This document shows positions 1 through 11,298 of a stretch of 64,000 bases of DNA, one piece after another. Location of the stretch: NCBI GenBank assembly GCA_030549495.1, contig JAUIRK010000157.1:179001-243000 (forward strand). The letters are read 5' to 3'. A program made the translations under genes and the position numbers. The notes beneath the pieces were generated by a model. The model ran no database searches. It saw only the letters and a program-made list of their open reading frames with translations, and was not told the DNA's origin. Origin of the DNA: Nectonema munidae (taxonomy: Eukaryota; Nematomorpha; Nectonematoida; Nectonematidae). Numbering within the stretch: the first letter of the stretch is position 1; every line of letters begins with the position of its first letter.

Positions 1-61
1 CTATTATTATTTTGGGGTTTTCCACTATACTCACAAAAAGATGCTTTGAAAAATTAGAAGT

Positions 62-255
62 AAAGATATAAATGACAAAATATGTTGCAAAAAGACCAAA
101 TAGAATCTGCAAAAAGACAAAAAGTAATTGACAAAGATGAAAGGTAATTGCAAAAGGACGAAATGTAATCGCAAATAGACTAAATAGATTGCAAAAAGAC
201 GAAAAATAAAATAGAACTGGGAAAAGGCTAAATGAACTGCAAAAGAACGAAATAG
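62..255. repeat. Degenerate minisatellite, about 20-24 bp unit
   Basis: About eight imperfect head-to-tail copies of a unit close to GCAAAAAGACGAAATGTAAT are visible. Neighbouring copies differ by point changes and 1-3 base indels. No coding potential is seen. The array gives way to ordinary AT-rich sequence near position 255. Confidence 0.75.
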
Positions 256-3200
256 TTAAGCTAGCTCATTAATTCACTTAGTTAATTAGATTTTTAACTA
301 TTATAATGTATATTTTTAATTAATTATTTATTTTTGTTCTTAGTACATATGTTTATAAAACAAAATTTTTAACAAGAGTATCAAAAAGAGTTTTTACGAT
401 TGATATTCTCATCGCACATGAAAAGAGATCAAAGTTTCAAGGGTTTTCATAAAACATTTTGTTATGCATTATAAAGATTTTATTATCAATTTACTTTTAG
501 TTCCAAATGATGTTTAGTGAAATTTATATTTTATCAAAGCTTAGAAGATGCAATAACGATCCATTTGATATATGTAATAGTTAAAAACTTAAAGGTAAGG
601 GTATTTAATCAGAATATTTTTAATTTTAGTTATTCATATTTAAATTTACAAACTCATTCCTAGTTTATATATATAGTATAATATGCAAAATATGTTAAAT
701 ATTTAACCCAAACAAAAAACCTCAAATTAATTACACCTTTTTTATATGAATAGCTATTATTAAAAGTTTCTGCGTAAGACTATTCATAATTTTTAGACAA
801 TTTTTGGCTTAAAATATTATTTTGATTAGATAAATTTGTAAATTTCATTTAGGAACAAAATGTGATATAAAGAAAACTTTAAATACTTTTTGGAATTAGT
901 ATCTTTATAACAAACGATTCCGTTTTTACTATAAAATATTTCATCATCTATTTAAAATGTATTTTCTTTTCACTTATTTTTTATATTTTATTTAAGAATT
1001 CTTGAAGCAAAATTACATGTTGTTTTATTCCTTATTTTAAACTTTTCATTATTTTACAAAGACCTTCCAATATTTCAGGGATGTTACTTTATAGACTTCA
1101 AGAGATTTCTTTGACTTTACCTTTTCTAAGTAAAAGATTTTCTAAGCTACTCTACACTTTTCATCTAAAACATGATTGCTTGAATGTGAGATTTTAAAGA
1201 AATCTTAGTTTCGAAAATAACCTCACCTTTTAAAATAAGTTGTTGTCAAAAAAATTAACCTTTTAATTTCATTACTTTTTCTAAATAACAAGAAAATAAA
1301 CTTAGAAAATTATACTAAGGTCTAAAACAATAACGGAGATTGTTCCTTCTCCGTTATAAAACGTGTCCTTTAACAGGTTTTGATGAGCTAAAGGAAAAAT
1401 ATTTAACTCGGACTCCAAATAATAATCCTAATGTGATTCGACTCAAAATAGGTACTAAAAAATGGCTTACAAAATTAAATCCATTTTTCCATTTAAGATA
1501 CTCCGATCAGTTATTTTTATTAGATACCATGACCAGCCAGTCTCGCTTTAAAATCTCAGACTATACAGACTTCCACCTCAGACTCGACTGACTTCCGCAA
1601 CCCTGATTATAAAGATCATGAATTATTATTGGTAATAATTGAAGAAATAATTGATTTCACGATTTTATCAAAGAAAAACTAAGTTACTTGGTTCAACTAT
1701 ATATAAGTTGAATTCACAAACAATTAAAAGAAGTAATAAACCATTTTTACTAATAAGTTGTCTTTTTAATTTAGAATTTAAAAGAGACAAATTAGAATTG
1801 AGACAAATTATAATTGAAAAAAGAGAATTTAGAAATAAAAAAAGATAATTTAGAAGTAAAAATTGTATATATTATTCTTAATGTATGTTAATTCTTGTAG
1901 TTAATATGTTAATTCTTAGTAAAAAAAGTAATACAGCCCTTGTAAAAATATTTAATTCAACTCCCTCTTTGGTGTTTTGCAAAAAGATGAATGGTTTATA
2001 TTATTATAGACTTATAGAGAAAAAGAAAAGAATTATTCTATAATTTATAATAATATTAATAAATAATGATCGTACAATCGTGTGCTTCAAACATTCTTTA
2101 ACCGTAATTTATTTTGTTATAATAATTTGATTTTGTCAAAATTAGTAATAGAAAGACGTTCTAATTAAATCTCCACACTATAAATGCACGTTAAGTTCAA
2201 AATAACTGAATTATAAATAATGTAATACATGCAACAAAAATACATATCATAATCAAATTTAAAGATTCAGTGTAGCAATTATGAAATAAGTGGTTAGATA
2301 AAGGGCAAAAAAGTAATGTTTTACTTCTGAAGCTTTCTTGTAGGTTGAAAGAAGTTTGTAAGATTTTAGCTTCTTCCATGTTATACAAATTGCTTACGCA
2401 ATTTGGATGCTTTAATTTAAAATTTAATGATTCGTTGCAGTCGTTGCTATTCATGTTAGGAGATATTTTCAATTTAATAAAATAATAATTAATCTCTTTA
2501 CAATTTTAATGCAATTTCTATAACCTACTTAGTGCATTAGTTTAACAAATCAAAAGACATAATCTTTGATTGACACATTTTAGTCCAATCAAATTGCATC
2601 TTAAGGTGTCAATTATTTTTTATATCAGAATACAAAATACCAATGCTTTTTTAGATTTGTTTTTGTTTTCCCTATGATAAGTAATATATTTTTTCAATAA
2701 AAATATCAATCTCAAAATCATACTTTAAAATAAGTAGTCTAGTTTTATACCTTCATTTTATATCTCAAATCTTTCACAAAATTATATACTACTACATGTA
2801 TATTTACACATTTTAATATCAATTAGGCATATGCAATTTGGATCACAAAAATCATGTTTTTATAGCAAATATTTTGAAGATTGAGAAGGAAATTAAAATT
2901 CATTTTTTTGAAACTTTTTATAAAAATAGCCCATAAAGTTTTAAAAAATAGGAGAACATATAAAATATTTTAAGATTATAGCTTATAAAATTTTTCTCAA
3001 GAGTTTCAAAATAAACTTTTAGATAAAAAGTTTGTATATTGAACGAACTTCCTTTGATCAAGTAGATTTTGTTTGTTGTACACCACAAATGAATTGATTG
3101 AAGTAATTTTATACTTATTTCTTCTACCTGCTTTCAAATATTTAATGAAAATATGTTTTTTTAAATATTAATATTATTAATACAATATAGTTTCACGCTA

Positions 3201-3715
3201 TTAGAATTTATTTACAAAAAATACATACGGATAAGAATTAATTTCGCAGTTTTTAAAAATTGGAAACCAAAATTTCCCAAATCCTTCGAAGAACGCTTCA
3301 ACATTTCGTGTTTTCAAACATTTTTTGAACAATTTGTTTATGTTTTTGAAATTTTCTTATAAATAAAGTAAAATCTACCTAATTTTCTTGAGCGAATTAA
3401 CAAAAGATATACAAATGATTTAAATTATAAATTGTTAAACAAAAATTTTGAGTTAACGTTACCAAGTGTACATTTTGTTGACATCACAATTTTCATCTTG
3501 ACAATTTTTTAATTAAAATCAAATAAAATAAAAGAGTATTATGGGACTCCGTATTATTAGTCTTGGAGTTACAATCCAATTCCCAAAGCATATTTTGACT
3601 CAAACTCCAAGAACATCTCTTGTCAAGGAAATTAGAGCCTTTTCATTATTTTAGAGCTAAGAAATATTTCTTCATATTCTAAGTTATACGAATCCTAAAG
3701 CCCATATGATGTAAG
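256..3715. other. AT-rich intergenic stretch, no recognised gene
   Basis: Long A and T runs and no reading frame I can link to a family. Positions 1520-1600 contain a GACTCC-like, CAACCCTGAT-ending segment of the kind seen again near 34.8, 41.6 and 52.2 kb, so it is probably a scrap of a dispersed repeat. A short minus-strand ORF at 2197-2472 is listed separately. Confidence 0.5.
2197..2472 (-). CDS. Unidentified 91-aa ORF with C-terminal hydrophobic segment
   Basis: An ATG-initiated minus-strand frame of 91 codons. Its last 20 or so residues (ending LFIIQLF) are hydrophobic and could form a tail anchor. The N-terminal part is polar and includes several cysteines. I do not recognise the family. 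No clear splice acceptor or promoter defines it, and AT-rich DNA often yields chance ORFs of this size, so it may not be a gene. It is recorded because the hydrophobic tail is better organised than in most chance frames nearby. Confidence 0.15.
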   Translation of the reverse strand: MKISPNMNSNDCNESLNFKLKHPNCVSNLYNMEEAKILQTSFNLQESFRSKTLLFCPLSNHLFHNCYTESLNLIMICIFVACITLFIIQLF

Positions 3716-3779
3716 CTATGAGTATAAGAAAAAAAAATTAATTTTCCTTTTTATATGTCTAATTTTAATGTTGGTGAAG

Positions 3780-4660
3780 TGAACGCGTGTTATGCCATTT
3801 TTATACACGCTGATGTTGACAGAACATGTCAAATTTACAAAAACGTGTCTGAAAGATGCAAGACCTTTCCATAAAGCGGCCATTAGTGATGTTGGATCTA
3901 AGTTCTTCGTCAGATCTTTGTGTTTCGATAATTTTCGTAACAGATTAGAAAGAAAAATAGAAGATAACTTGGCAACTATATTCAAGAAATATGGGAAATG
4001 TTTCTATAAAATATTAAAAAATTATATGTTAGAGATGGTTTCATAACTGTTGACGAACAGTTAGTTGGGTACCGTGGTAAGATCCCTGAAAAGACATTTA
4101 TGCAATAGAAAGTATGACTAAAATTTTATTAGGCATGTGAGGCCTAAACATGTTTTGCTTTAAATGGATACATTTACTGCGGCAATGACGAGTAACTCCT
4201 CCCAAAACATAAAGAGAAATTTTCATGCAACGTTGTGATGCATTTGATGGAACCTTTTTCAATACCGGTAGACCCACAATATTTGTGGTTATCACAGACA
4301 GATACGTCACTTCCTATCGTCTTGCTAAAAAACTGCCTGAGTAAAATTTGTCTTTAATGGGAAAATTAAAGTTATCAAGAAAAGAAGTTCCAAAAGTATT
4401 TAAAAAGGCCAAAAATCGTACAGTGTGTTCAACATTATCAGTTTTCAATCATTCAATAAAGGTGTGTCTGTTCTCATGCCATCGAAGAATCCACATCTAG
4501 AAGAAAATCGATTAGATGGCCAGTGCTCGTAAACTATATTATTAATATTTCATGGCACAGCGCATATATTTTATCAAAAATTTTCATAAAATTCTTTTTT
4601 TTCTTCTTCTCATATTCCTGAAAATTTAAAATGGCGACGTTTTTTTGAAGTTTTGTTATG
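3780..4660 (+). pseudogene. piggyBac-type transposase, decayed
   Basis: The frame from about 3790 to 4045 reads RSLCFDNFRNRLER followed by a DNLATIFKKY segment, which matches the DDE_Tnp_1_7 (piggyBac) transposase core. After a frame change come TVDEQLVGYRGK (near 4050-4085) and, further on, DRYVTSYRLAKKLP and NLSLMGKLKLSRKEVPK (about 4297-4395). All are in the order expected for piggyBac transposases. Several frameshifts and stops interrupt it, so the copy is dead. Its TTAA-flanked ends were not located. TTAA-flanked MITEs elsewhere in the window (12.2, 15.0, 51.6 kb) could have been mobilised by a relative of this enzyme. Confidence 0.8.
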
Positions 4661-4879
4661 ATTTCATGAACAAACAAAATAAACAATCGTGGAGTTGTTT
4701 TTAATGCAAAATAGATAAACTACAGGGTAGGTTTTATTGAATTTTTTGATAAAAACTACATTGTTGGATTGAGATGGGTGTGCTGTAATTGTTTACAAAA
4801 TTCATCATCAGTAACTACTTCTAAAGTAGACAAAAACACGTAAGGAATTGAAAGAGTTTCAAGCTTCTTTAAAAGTTGA

Positions 4880-5400
4880 GCTTTTAAAAATGGAATGATA
4901 AATTAATGAAAATAAAGCAAAATTAATGCTTTTTTCTAGGAATAATCAGTTAAATATAAAATCGAAAACTTTCAGTTGTTAGGCATAATAATAGATAAAA
5001 AATTGAGTGGAAAAAAGCATATTTCATATGTTAATAATAAGCTTCCTAGAGTGATTGAAAATTTTAAAACTGTTAAATGTTTTCTCCCTCTTCGAGTTAA
5101 AAAATTGTTCTATAATTCATTCTGTTTACCTGACATTAATTACTGTTTAATATTTTGGGGACACAGCAATCTCTCAATTTTGGAAAAATCTCAAAAAAGG
5201 ACGTTAACTCTGTATGTCATAGTAATAATATATTTCTTGATGGCAACATATTAAAAGTTCATGATCTCTATAAGTATAATCTAACAATGTTTATATTTAA
5301 ACTCTTTAATGGAAGTTTGCCTAATGTCTTTGAATAAATTTTGTAGAAAGGATATACCTTATGACGCAAGCAATTTTTAAGAAACCTTTCATATCAATTA
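4880..5400 (+). pseudogene. LINE reverse transcriptase C-terminal fragment
   Basis: The frame starting near 4976 reads LGIIIDKKLSGKKHISYVNN, then LPLRVKKLFYNSFCLPDINY and IFWGHSN. This is the thumb and post-RT region of CR1/jockey-type non-LTR retrotransposons (family pattern: LGVxID, LPLxxxxxLYxSLxxPxLxY, WG). It shifts frame near 5160 and continues as DGNILKVHDLYKYNLTMF, the usual next block. Only this 3' part is present, as expected for a 5'-truncated, decayed insertion. Confidence 0.75.
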
Positions 5401-6158
5401 GGTGTTTTATCAAGAATGTAAAAAACATCTATATCTACAGAAGTGCGTTTGGTTGGTCAAGTTGTTGGTTATTATTTAAAACAAATTCAAAGCCAAAATC
5501 AAATATCATGTGAAAAAAGTTCTCCAACAGGGCTAGAAGGCGTTTCGAATGCAAAAAATGGAGCAGGTCGTTTGATGTGAATGTAAATTTGCAATTTGAC
5601 CGAAACACTGAAAAGGGATTAAAAAAGATTTTCGTTTAAACTGTGATAAATTTAAAATAAAAGTTTTGTTGTATAACTTTGAAGGGCTTTTTAATAAATT
5701 GATCATTTAAAAATCTTTAATAATTATTTTTGAAAATATCATCTATAGTGTACATTTTGTACACACTTTTACAACTGCCTTGCTTTCTTACTGCACAATT
5801 GAGGGTTAATTTAAATATTAATTTGCAAGTGAATCACTCGTAAGTTATTTCAATTTTGTCCAATCAATTATTTTTATAAAAATGTTCATGGATTTGACTC
5901 TGAAAGAAATTTTACCAAATTCGTGCAAGCTCCAAAATTTTGAAAATCAAATTTAAAATAATGAAAACCTTGACTCATACAGTTGGTATATTCAATATCA
6001 CAATTAATATGAGTGTCTAACAAAATATTGTGAGCACTAGTCGTGATGCAGCTAATTAATAAATAAATTATATAATAGCATGAGAAATATCAACAAGATA
6101 AAAAATATTTTTAAAACGAAAATCAATCAAATTATATTATTATGTTAATAAATATAGC
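5401..6158. other. AT-rich stretch, nothing recognised
   Basis: No coding frame, RNA gene or clear repeat was recognised here. It may include the 3' untranslated tail of the preceding LINE fragment. Confidence 0.4.
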
Positions 6159-6429
6159 CAGGGCCGGCCTTAGGCCACTGCAACATATGCGGCCGTAGTG
6201 CGCCTCGCGCTTCTCATTTTTCATTTTGATGATATATTGTAAGATTTCGCTAAACGCAAGGTTCGCTAAATAAAGTTACTTTGATCGTCATTTTGTGTTA
6301 ATGAAAAAGTATTTCAAAATCTTATTTCTCACTTTTAATCTTTTTTCCTACCCACACTGCCCCCCCCCCCCCCCCCCCCCCCCGCAATCCATTTTGCATA
6401 GAGCCCCGCAAACACTAGGGCCGGCCCTG
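6159..6429. mobile_element. hAT-like non-autonomous element
   Basis: The ends read CAGGGCCGGCC on the left and GGCCGGCCCTG on the right. They form terminal inverted repeats of the CAGGG...CCCTG type found in hAT elements. The 271-bp interior is GC-richer than its surroundings near both ends, has no ORF, and includes a 24-base C run. The flanking 8-mers (aatatagc and aaagccac) do not match, so a target duplication is not evident. Confidence 0.55.
6360..6383. repeat. Homopolymer run of 24 C
   Basis: An uninterrupted cytosine run in an otherwise AT-rich window, inside the hAT-like element. Such runs are length-unstable, and the exact length may be an assembly estimate. Confidence 0.9.
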
Positions 6430-8804
6430 AAAGCCACATTACTTTATAAGAAGTGAGGAAAGGAAATTTACAATAGATCTAGAAAAAGTATCATACAGCT
6501 ATTATTGAGAGCTTGAAAGAGTTGTTTGCTGAATTTTCACCCCAAAATTAACAAACTAACTTACAATACCTTTTTACAAATGGAGACTTTTCAGCATTCT
6601 GATTGGCTATGTCTTAAAAAATAGAAGCGAAAAAGATTAATTGATTCAACTAATATATTAAGTAGAATAAAGATACACTGACAGGAAAACATAGTATATA
6701 TTACTAATTTGATTATTGAAGTTGTTTTTTGATAGCTAAGCGATGGCTTTACTAACTTCATTAGTTACGACTACATATGCTATTTTCATAGATATAGAGA
6801 AGATAGGCATCGTTTGAAGCATAGCAAGAGGAATATAGATGGCGTTAAATGTAAAGATTTAGTATATTTTTAAATAATGAGTTTTCACGATATATTTTTA
6901 AAGAGATTCTTATAACAAAGCCTTAAAAACTTTAATTTTGTAAAAAAGTATTATGAATATTGTTCATTTGAAAAATAAGTGTGCTTCATAACTTTTCAAG
7001 TAACTTTTTCAATTTGTTTAGTTTAATTTCAACATTTGATTTGAGGTAATTTTACTGAACTCTTTATTAAAAAAATAATAGTAAAGTTGATTGAGCTGTG
7101 TAGTAATTTTAAGGACAGTTACTTTTACTAATATTTTCTAGTTATCTTAACTATTTTTTTTATCATTTAAGTTTATTTAGAAATACTTACTTTTATAATT
7201 TATTTAGCAAAAGTCAAAATTATAATTAATAATCGTGCTCAACTTTTTACTGATTTTGAATAAACCCATCATTCATTATTCGATTTTTGGAAAGAGATTT
7301 TACTAATTTATTTAGTAGGTGGAACTAATTTTTCCTCAACTTTAATTAGTTAATTACAAGCGTTTACTAATTTAATTAATCAGTGAAATTAATTTTTTGT
7401 TCAGTGAGATAAATTTATTAATCAATTTATTTGTTTGAATCTTTACTACAATTAAATCAAGAAATATAGGTTAGTTAACATTTTCAGTGGAGTCAAATAA
7501 CCAAATGTGTATTTATATTTAGGTTAGTAAAAACTGGGATTTGACAGGTATTAATATTAAATATTGAGAGCTTCATTGATAGAAAATGAAATAATTTATT
7601 GAAATCGGTTTGGAAGTTGTATGCCACCATGCAAATTGGAGTACGAATGTTTCAAGTAGTGAAGTACTTAGAATATCTTTTGATAGACTATAAAATTTCT
7701 AACATCCGAGTAAATTCACTTTGCATGGAGGGCTTGATTTCTACATAAACAAAAGGATTGAATTTTCTGTTTTTGGTAACAGCTTCGTGTATAGGATTAA
7801 TATTATTCTATACGCTTACACACGAGGACAAAAGAAAAGTTTCTAATGCTTCAAATTTATAGGCTGTCCTCTAATAAATGAGATGATACTATTCGCTTTC
7901 TTAAGTTTCTCAAATATTCTTTCACAGTTGACAAAAATATTTTTCATATTCTTCTAATCTAGAATTTCTCAAAATTGATTATAATTCTTCTTATGGCTTC
8001 TAAAACTTAATCTTACCTAACTACTTGTCTAAGATCTACAAGGCCATAATTACTGTTTGATGAGAAACTTTTTTATGAAACAAAGTTTCTTTTCAAAAAA
8101 TATAAAATAAAAGTAGAACATTGAAGTCAAAAATAAACTTGTAGTATTAAAGAATAAAGATTTTCGCGGTATGTCAAAGCTTTTGATCGAGTAAACTGTT
8201 AAAATGTAAAATCAATAAATCATCACTTTCCTTCATCAGATATTTTTACTAGATCGTAAACAGCGCGTTTCTGTTGATGCTTTCTTCTTTGCAAACTTAA
8301 ACAAAAGTGTTTGTTGTGTGCTTTATTTCAAAAGAGTTCCTTTTCTCAAGTAAGAGGAAAGAAGAGAGTTACAGGCTCACATTTTTGAAAAAAGTTTGGC
8401 TTCATTCCATATTGTCGTGCTTGCACAAGCAAGTCAAAAATGAAAAAATAAAGATATTTTATACGAAGTTTTCGAAATTAAATACAGAATTTGCTATACT
8501 ATTTCATCTCACGTATAAGACTATACTTTAATAAAAACGAAGTAAAAAATTTCATTTGATTAATTGAAGGCAGAATGATAACAGCATTCAAAAAGTTCCC
8601 TCTAAGTTTGCTGATCAGACGTACATGAAAGGTACACTAACGTTTGTTCATATTATAAATGTGCCGTATTTTTATCATAACTTAGTTTATAACAAAATAA
8701 TAAGATCTGTGCTTGTTTTACTATCATATCAAATTATAAAATGATTTATAAATGTGAGAGGTCTTATACTAAAGCTTTCTAAGTCCAAACGTTAGGTAAG
8801 GTAC
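6430..8804. other. AT-rich intergenic stretch, nothing recognised
   Basis: No supportable gene. The 74-codon frame at 8307-8531 has no recognisable motif and low-complexity composition. I see no RNA gene or repeat family here. Confidence 0.4.
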
Positions 8805-8885
8805 CATATGGGTTGTTTTCATCGAGAAGGCACAATTGAGTCGCTTGTATCGATTTGCAAAAGGGCGAAATGCCCAGCCCTCGTT
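8805..8885 (-). repeat. SINE fragment (3' part), copy C
   Basis: Read on the minus strand, this stretch contains TCGATACAAGCG, CAATTGTGCCTTCTCGATGA and AAAAC. The body of the copy at 60.5 kb shows the same order, and the copy at 42.3 kb is a more diverged match. The tRNA-like head is missing, so this looks truncated or decayed. Confidence 0.6.
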
Positions 8886-9429
8886 TATTGTGAGGATTGT
8901 GAAAAACTATAATTTAGGTCTTTAACTCTTTTAGTGCTGGGAGCGTAAAACGCCTCTCCTTCACTAAAAAATTAAGTTTACAATTGGTTGACAAATATTC
9001 AGGCCTGATAATTATATCTGATATACACCATAATGATAAAAAAAAAAGACAAGATCATCAAGAAGATTCTTTAATCAGAATGCTTTGAGAGAGGAAAAAA
9101 TCAGTTCAAAATAAATCCTTATAAAAGTTTTTTCCAACACACATTGAAGAAAATAAATTTCTAATAAAAAAGAGCTACCAAGAAAGGATCATCATAGAAT
9201 GAATAGCAAAATTACACACTGTATAAAGTATAGAAGAAATGACGTAGAGACTAGCAGCCGATAACGAATTTATAGCCAAAACAATGGGGGTTTTATCAAG
9301 ATACATAATTTACTGACAAATGAAATTTGAGTGAATTAAAAATTTTAAGTTGGTTTATTAAATGAATTAAGAAAATAATTACCAGAGAAATGCTGAAAGT
9401 AAAATTTATTTAGAAGTTGCAGGTTTAAT

Positions 9430-10080
9430 CAATTTTTAGAGAGGTTTTATTGGTTTCATAAAAAATGAAAATCACCATTAAATTCTACATATTTGAAAAT
9501 AGGTATATATGTATAAAAACTTTTTATAAGAATAAAATTTTTAATTTTGACATGGACTGTGATATTTAAATTATTTTAATGTCAGGTTTGACTGATTTTC
9601 ATAAAAAAAAAAAAGAAGAAATATCACCAGTAAACACAGCGTACTTGAAAATGGGTATTTATGTGTAATAAACATTATATAATTATTTGGATAAAATGTT
9701 TCTTTTTGAGAAAAATAAATTTTTTGACAGGTTTGATTGATTTTCATAAAAAATGAATTTTACCACTGAATTCAACCTACTTGAAAATGTGTATATATGT
9801 GTAAAAAACGTTATATAATTATTTGGATAAAAAGTCTTTTTTGAGATCGGCTGTCATATATAAATCAATTTTTTGATTGATTTTCATAAAAAATAAATAT
9901 CACCACTGATTTCATTATACTTGAAAAATGTGTAAAAAACTTTATATAATTATTTAAATAAAAAGTTTTTTTTGAGATAAGCTGTCAAATATAAATCAAT
10001 TTTTTGAAAGGTTTGATTGATTTTGATAAAAAATGGACGTCACCATTGAATTCAGCCTAATTGAAATATATATGTAACAT
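9430..10080. repeat. Tandem array, about five copies of a roughly 140-bp unit
   Basis: A recurrent block reads (G)GTTTGATTGATTTTCATAAA, then a CACCACTGAATTCA-like segment, CTTGAAAATGTGTATATATG, and AAAACTTTATATAATTATTT. Copies begin near 9442, 9585, 9727, 9874 and 10010. They differ by substitutions and small indels, with the middle copies most alike. There is no coding frame. Confidence 0.8.
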
Positions 10081-11298
10081 TAAAAATTATAAAAACTTAT
10101 AAATATCTGAGAAAAATAGGGGACACTTTAATTTAGCACAGCACTAATAGGGTTAAGTATTACGCAGTTATTGTAATGTTGTAAATATTACTGAAATGTG
10201 ACTTAAATGGAATTTGTTGACTCTTTACATAATAATTAGACCCATGATATCTCACATTTTAGCATTGTTCATTAATCGCCCTTCTAACGCAATAAGCGCG
10301 ATTATTTTTCCGTTCTTATATTATTTCACGTTCACTCCTCCTTCTCAATCAAATGGTTAGTGTTTTGAATACGGTATCGATAGGTATGAAAGTGGAAGGA
10401 GGGTTCTTTCAATTTAATTAAATGACACTGCACAAGTCACATTCGATTTTAAGAACTTTATCTTGAGATCGGTTTTTCAAGTTCATTTCATGGTATTTTA
10501 TATTTAAACCGGGGCTTAGCTTAATTCCTTCAATTATGTGGTTTTTTGAACAAGGAAAAGTCTATTGACGAAGAATTTTTTCTTAATAATGCTATTGTGT
10601 TTTTAGGTTAAAAATGTACATTTCCATTAAAGGCGGCAAAATTTCAATAGATTTTCCTAAATTCATATTACCACTTTCTACTCACAAAGAACAAAATACT
10701 TTTTTCAAAATTCTAAAATTTTAGTTACAAAATCCATCTTTTAAATGAGTTGTTTTTTGTTCAATAGAAAATATATTCATTGAAAAAAAATGTCATTTAT
10801 ACATTATCTGAAAGTTAAATCAGAAATTATCTGAATAATAATTTCCCATTTTTATAAAAAGTAAGTGACATTTTATTTTTTTTTCTTAGATTGATAATTT
10901 TTTAATTTTATTTTTATGAGATTTAAAAAAATTTTTTTTGAATGATCGAAAAATATTGAAAGTTGAAATAATTTAAAAATATTTCAACTCCCCTTCCCCT
11001 AAAAATACAAAAATCTTAATTCCTTTTGCTCGTAGTTGCATCAAAGGGCTCTAGCTAGGTAGCTACCATTACTTAGAAAAGATAAAAAGTAATTTAATGA
11101 GCGGTACATTTTTATTTATCATTAAAACAAATTATTTCATGGAATAACAAAGTTATATTAAATCTGTGATACAATGCAAATAAATAAGAATAATAATAAT
11201 GAACGAAAAATAGCTCTTGTTTTTAAAAAAAAAAACAGCTCCATAAACTGACATAAAAAAGACCTTTGTTTTATGAATGAATTTTGGAAATTCTCTGT
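10081..11298. other. Stretch downstream of the syntaxin gene, no gene recognised
   Basis: No coding frame was recognised. It holds the region just 3' of the minus-strand syntaxin gene. On that strand a candidate polyadenylation signal AATAAA lies near 11110, about 185 bases past the stop. The sequence around 10230-10420 is somewhat less AT-rich but gives no ORF. Confidence 0.35.

Noticed and set aside
62-255. Short repeats with similar spacing considered as a CRISPR-like array
   Set aside because: The units are contiguous and degenerate with no unique spacers, and the genome is eukaryotic. This is a minisatellite.
8307-8531. 74-codon plus-strand ORF, lysine- and phenylalanine-rich
   Set aside because: No motif, no splice or promoter context, and composition as expected from AT-rich DNA.
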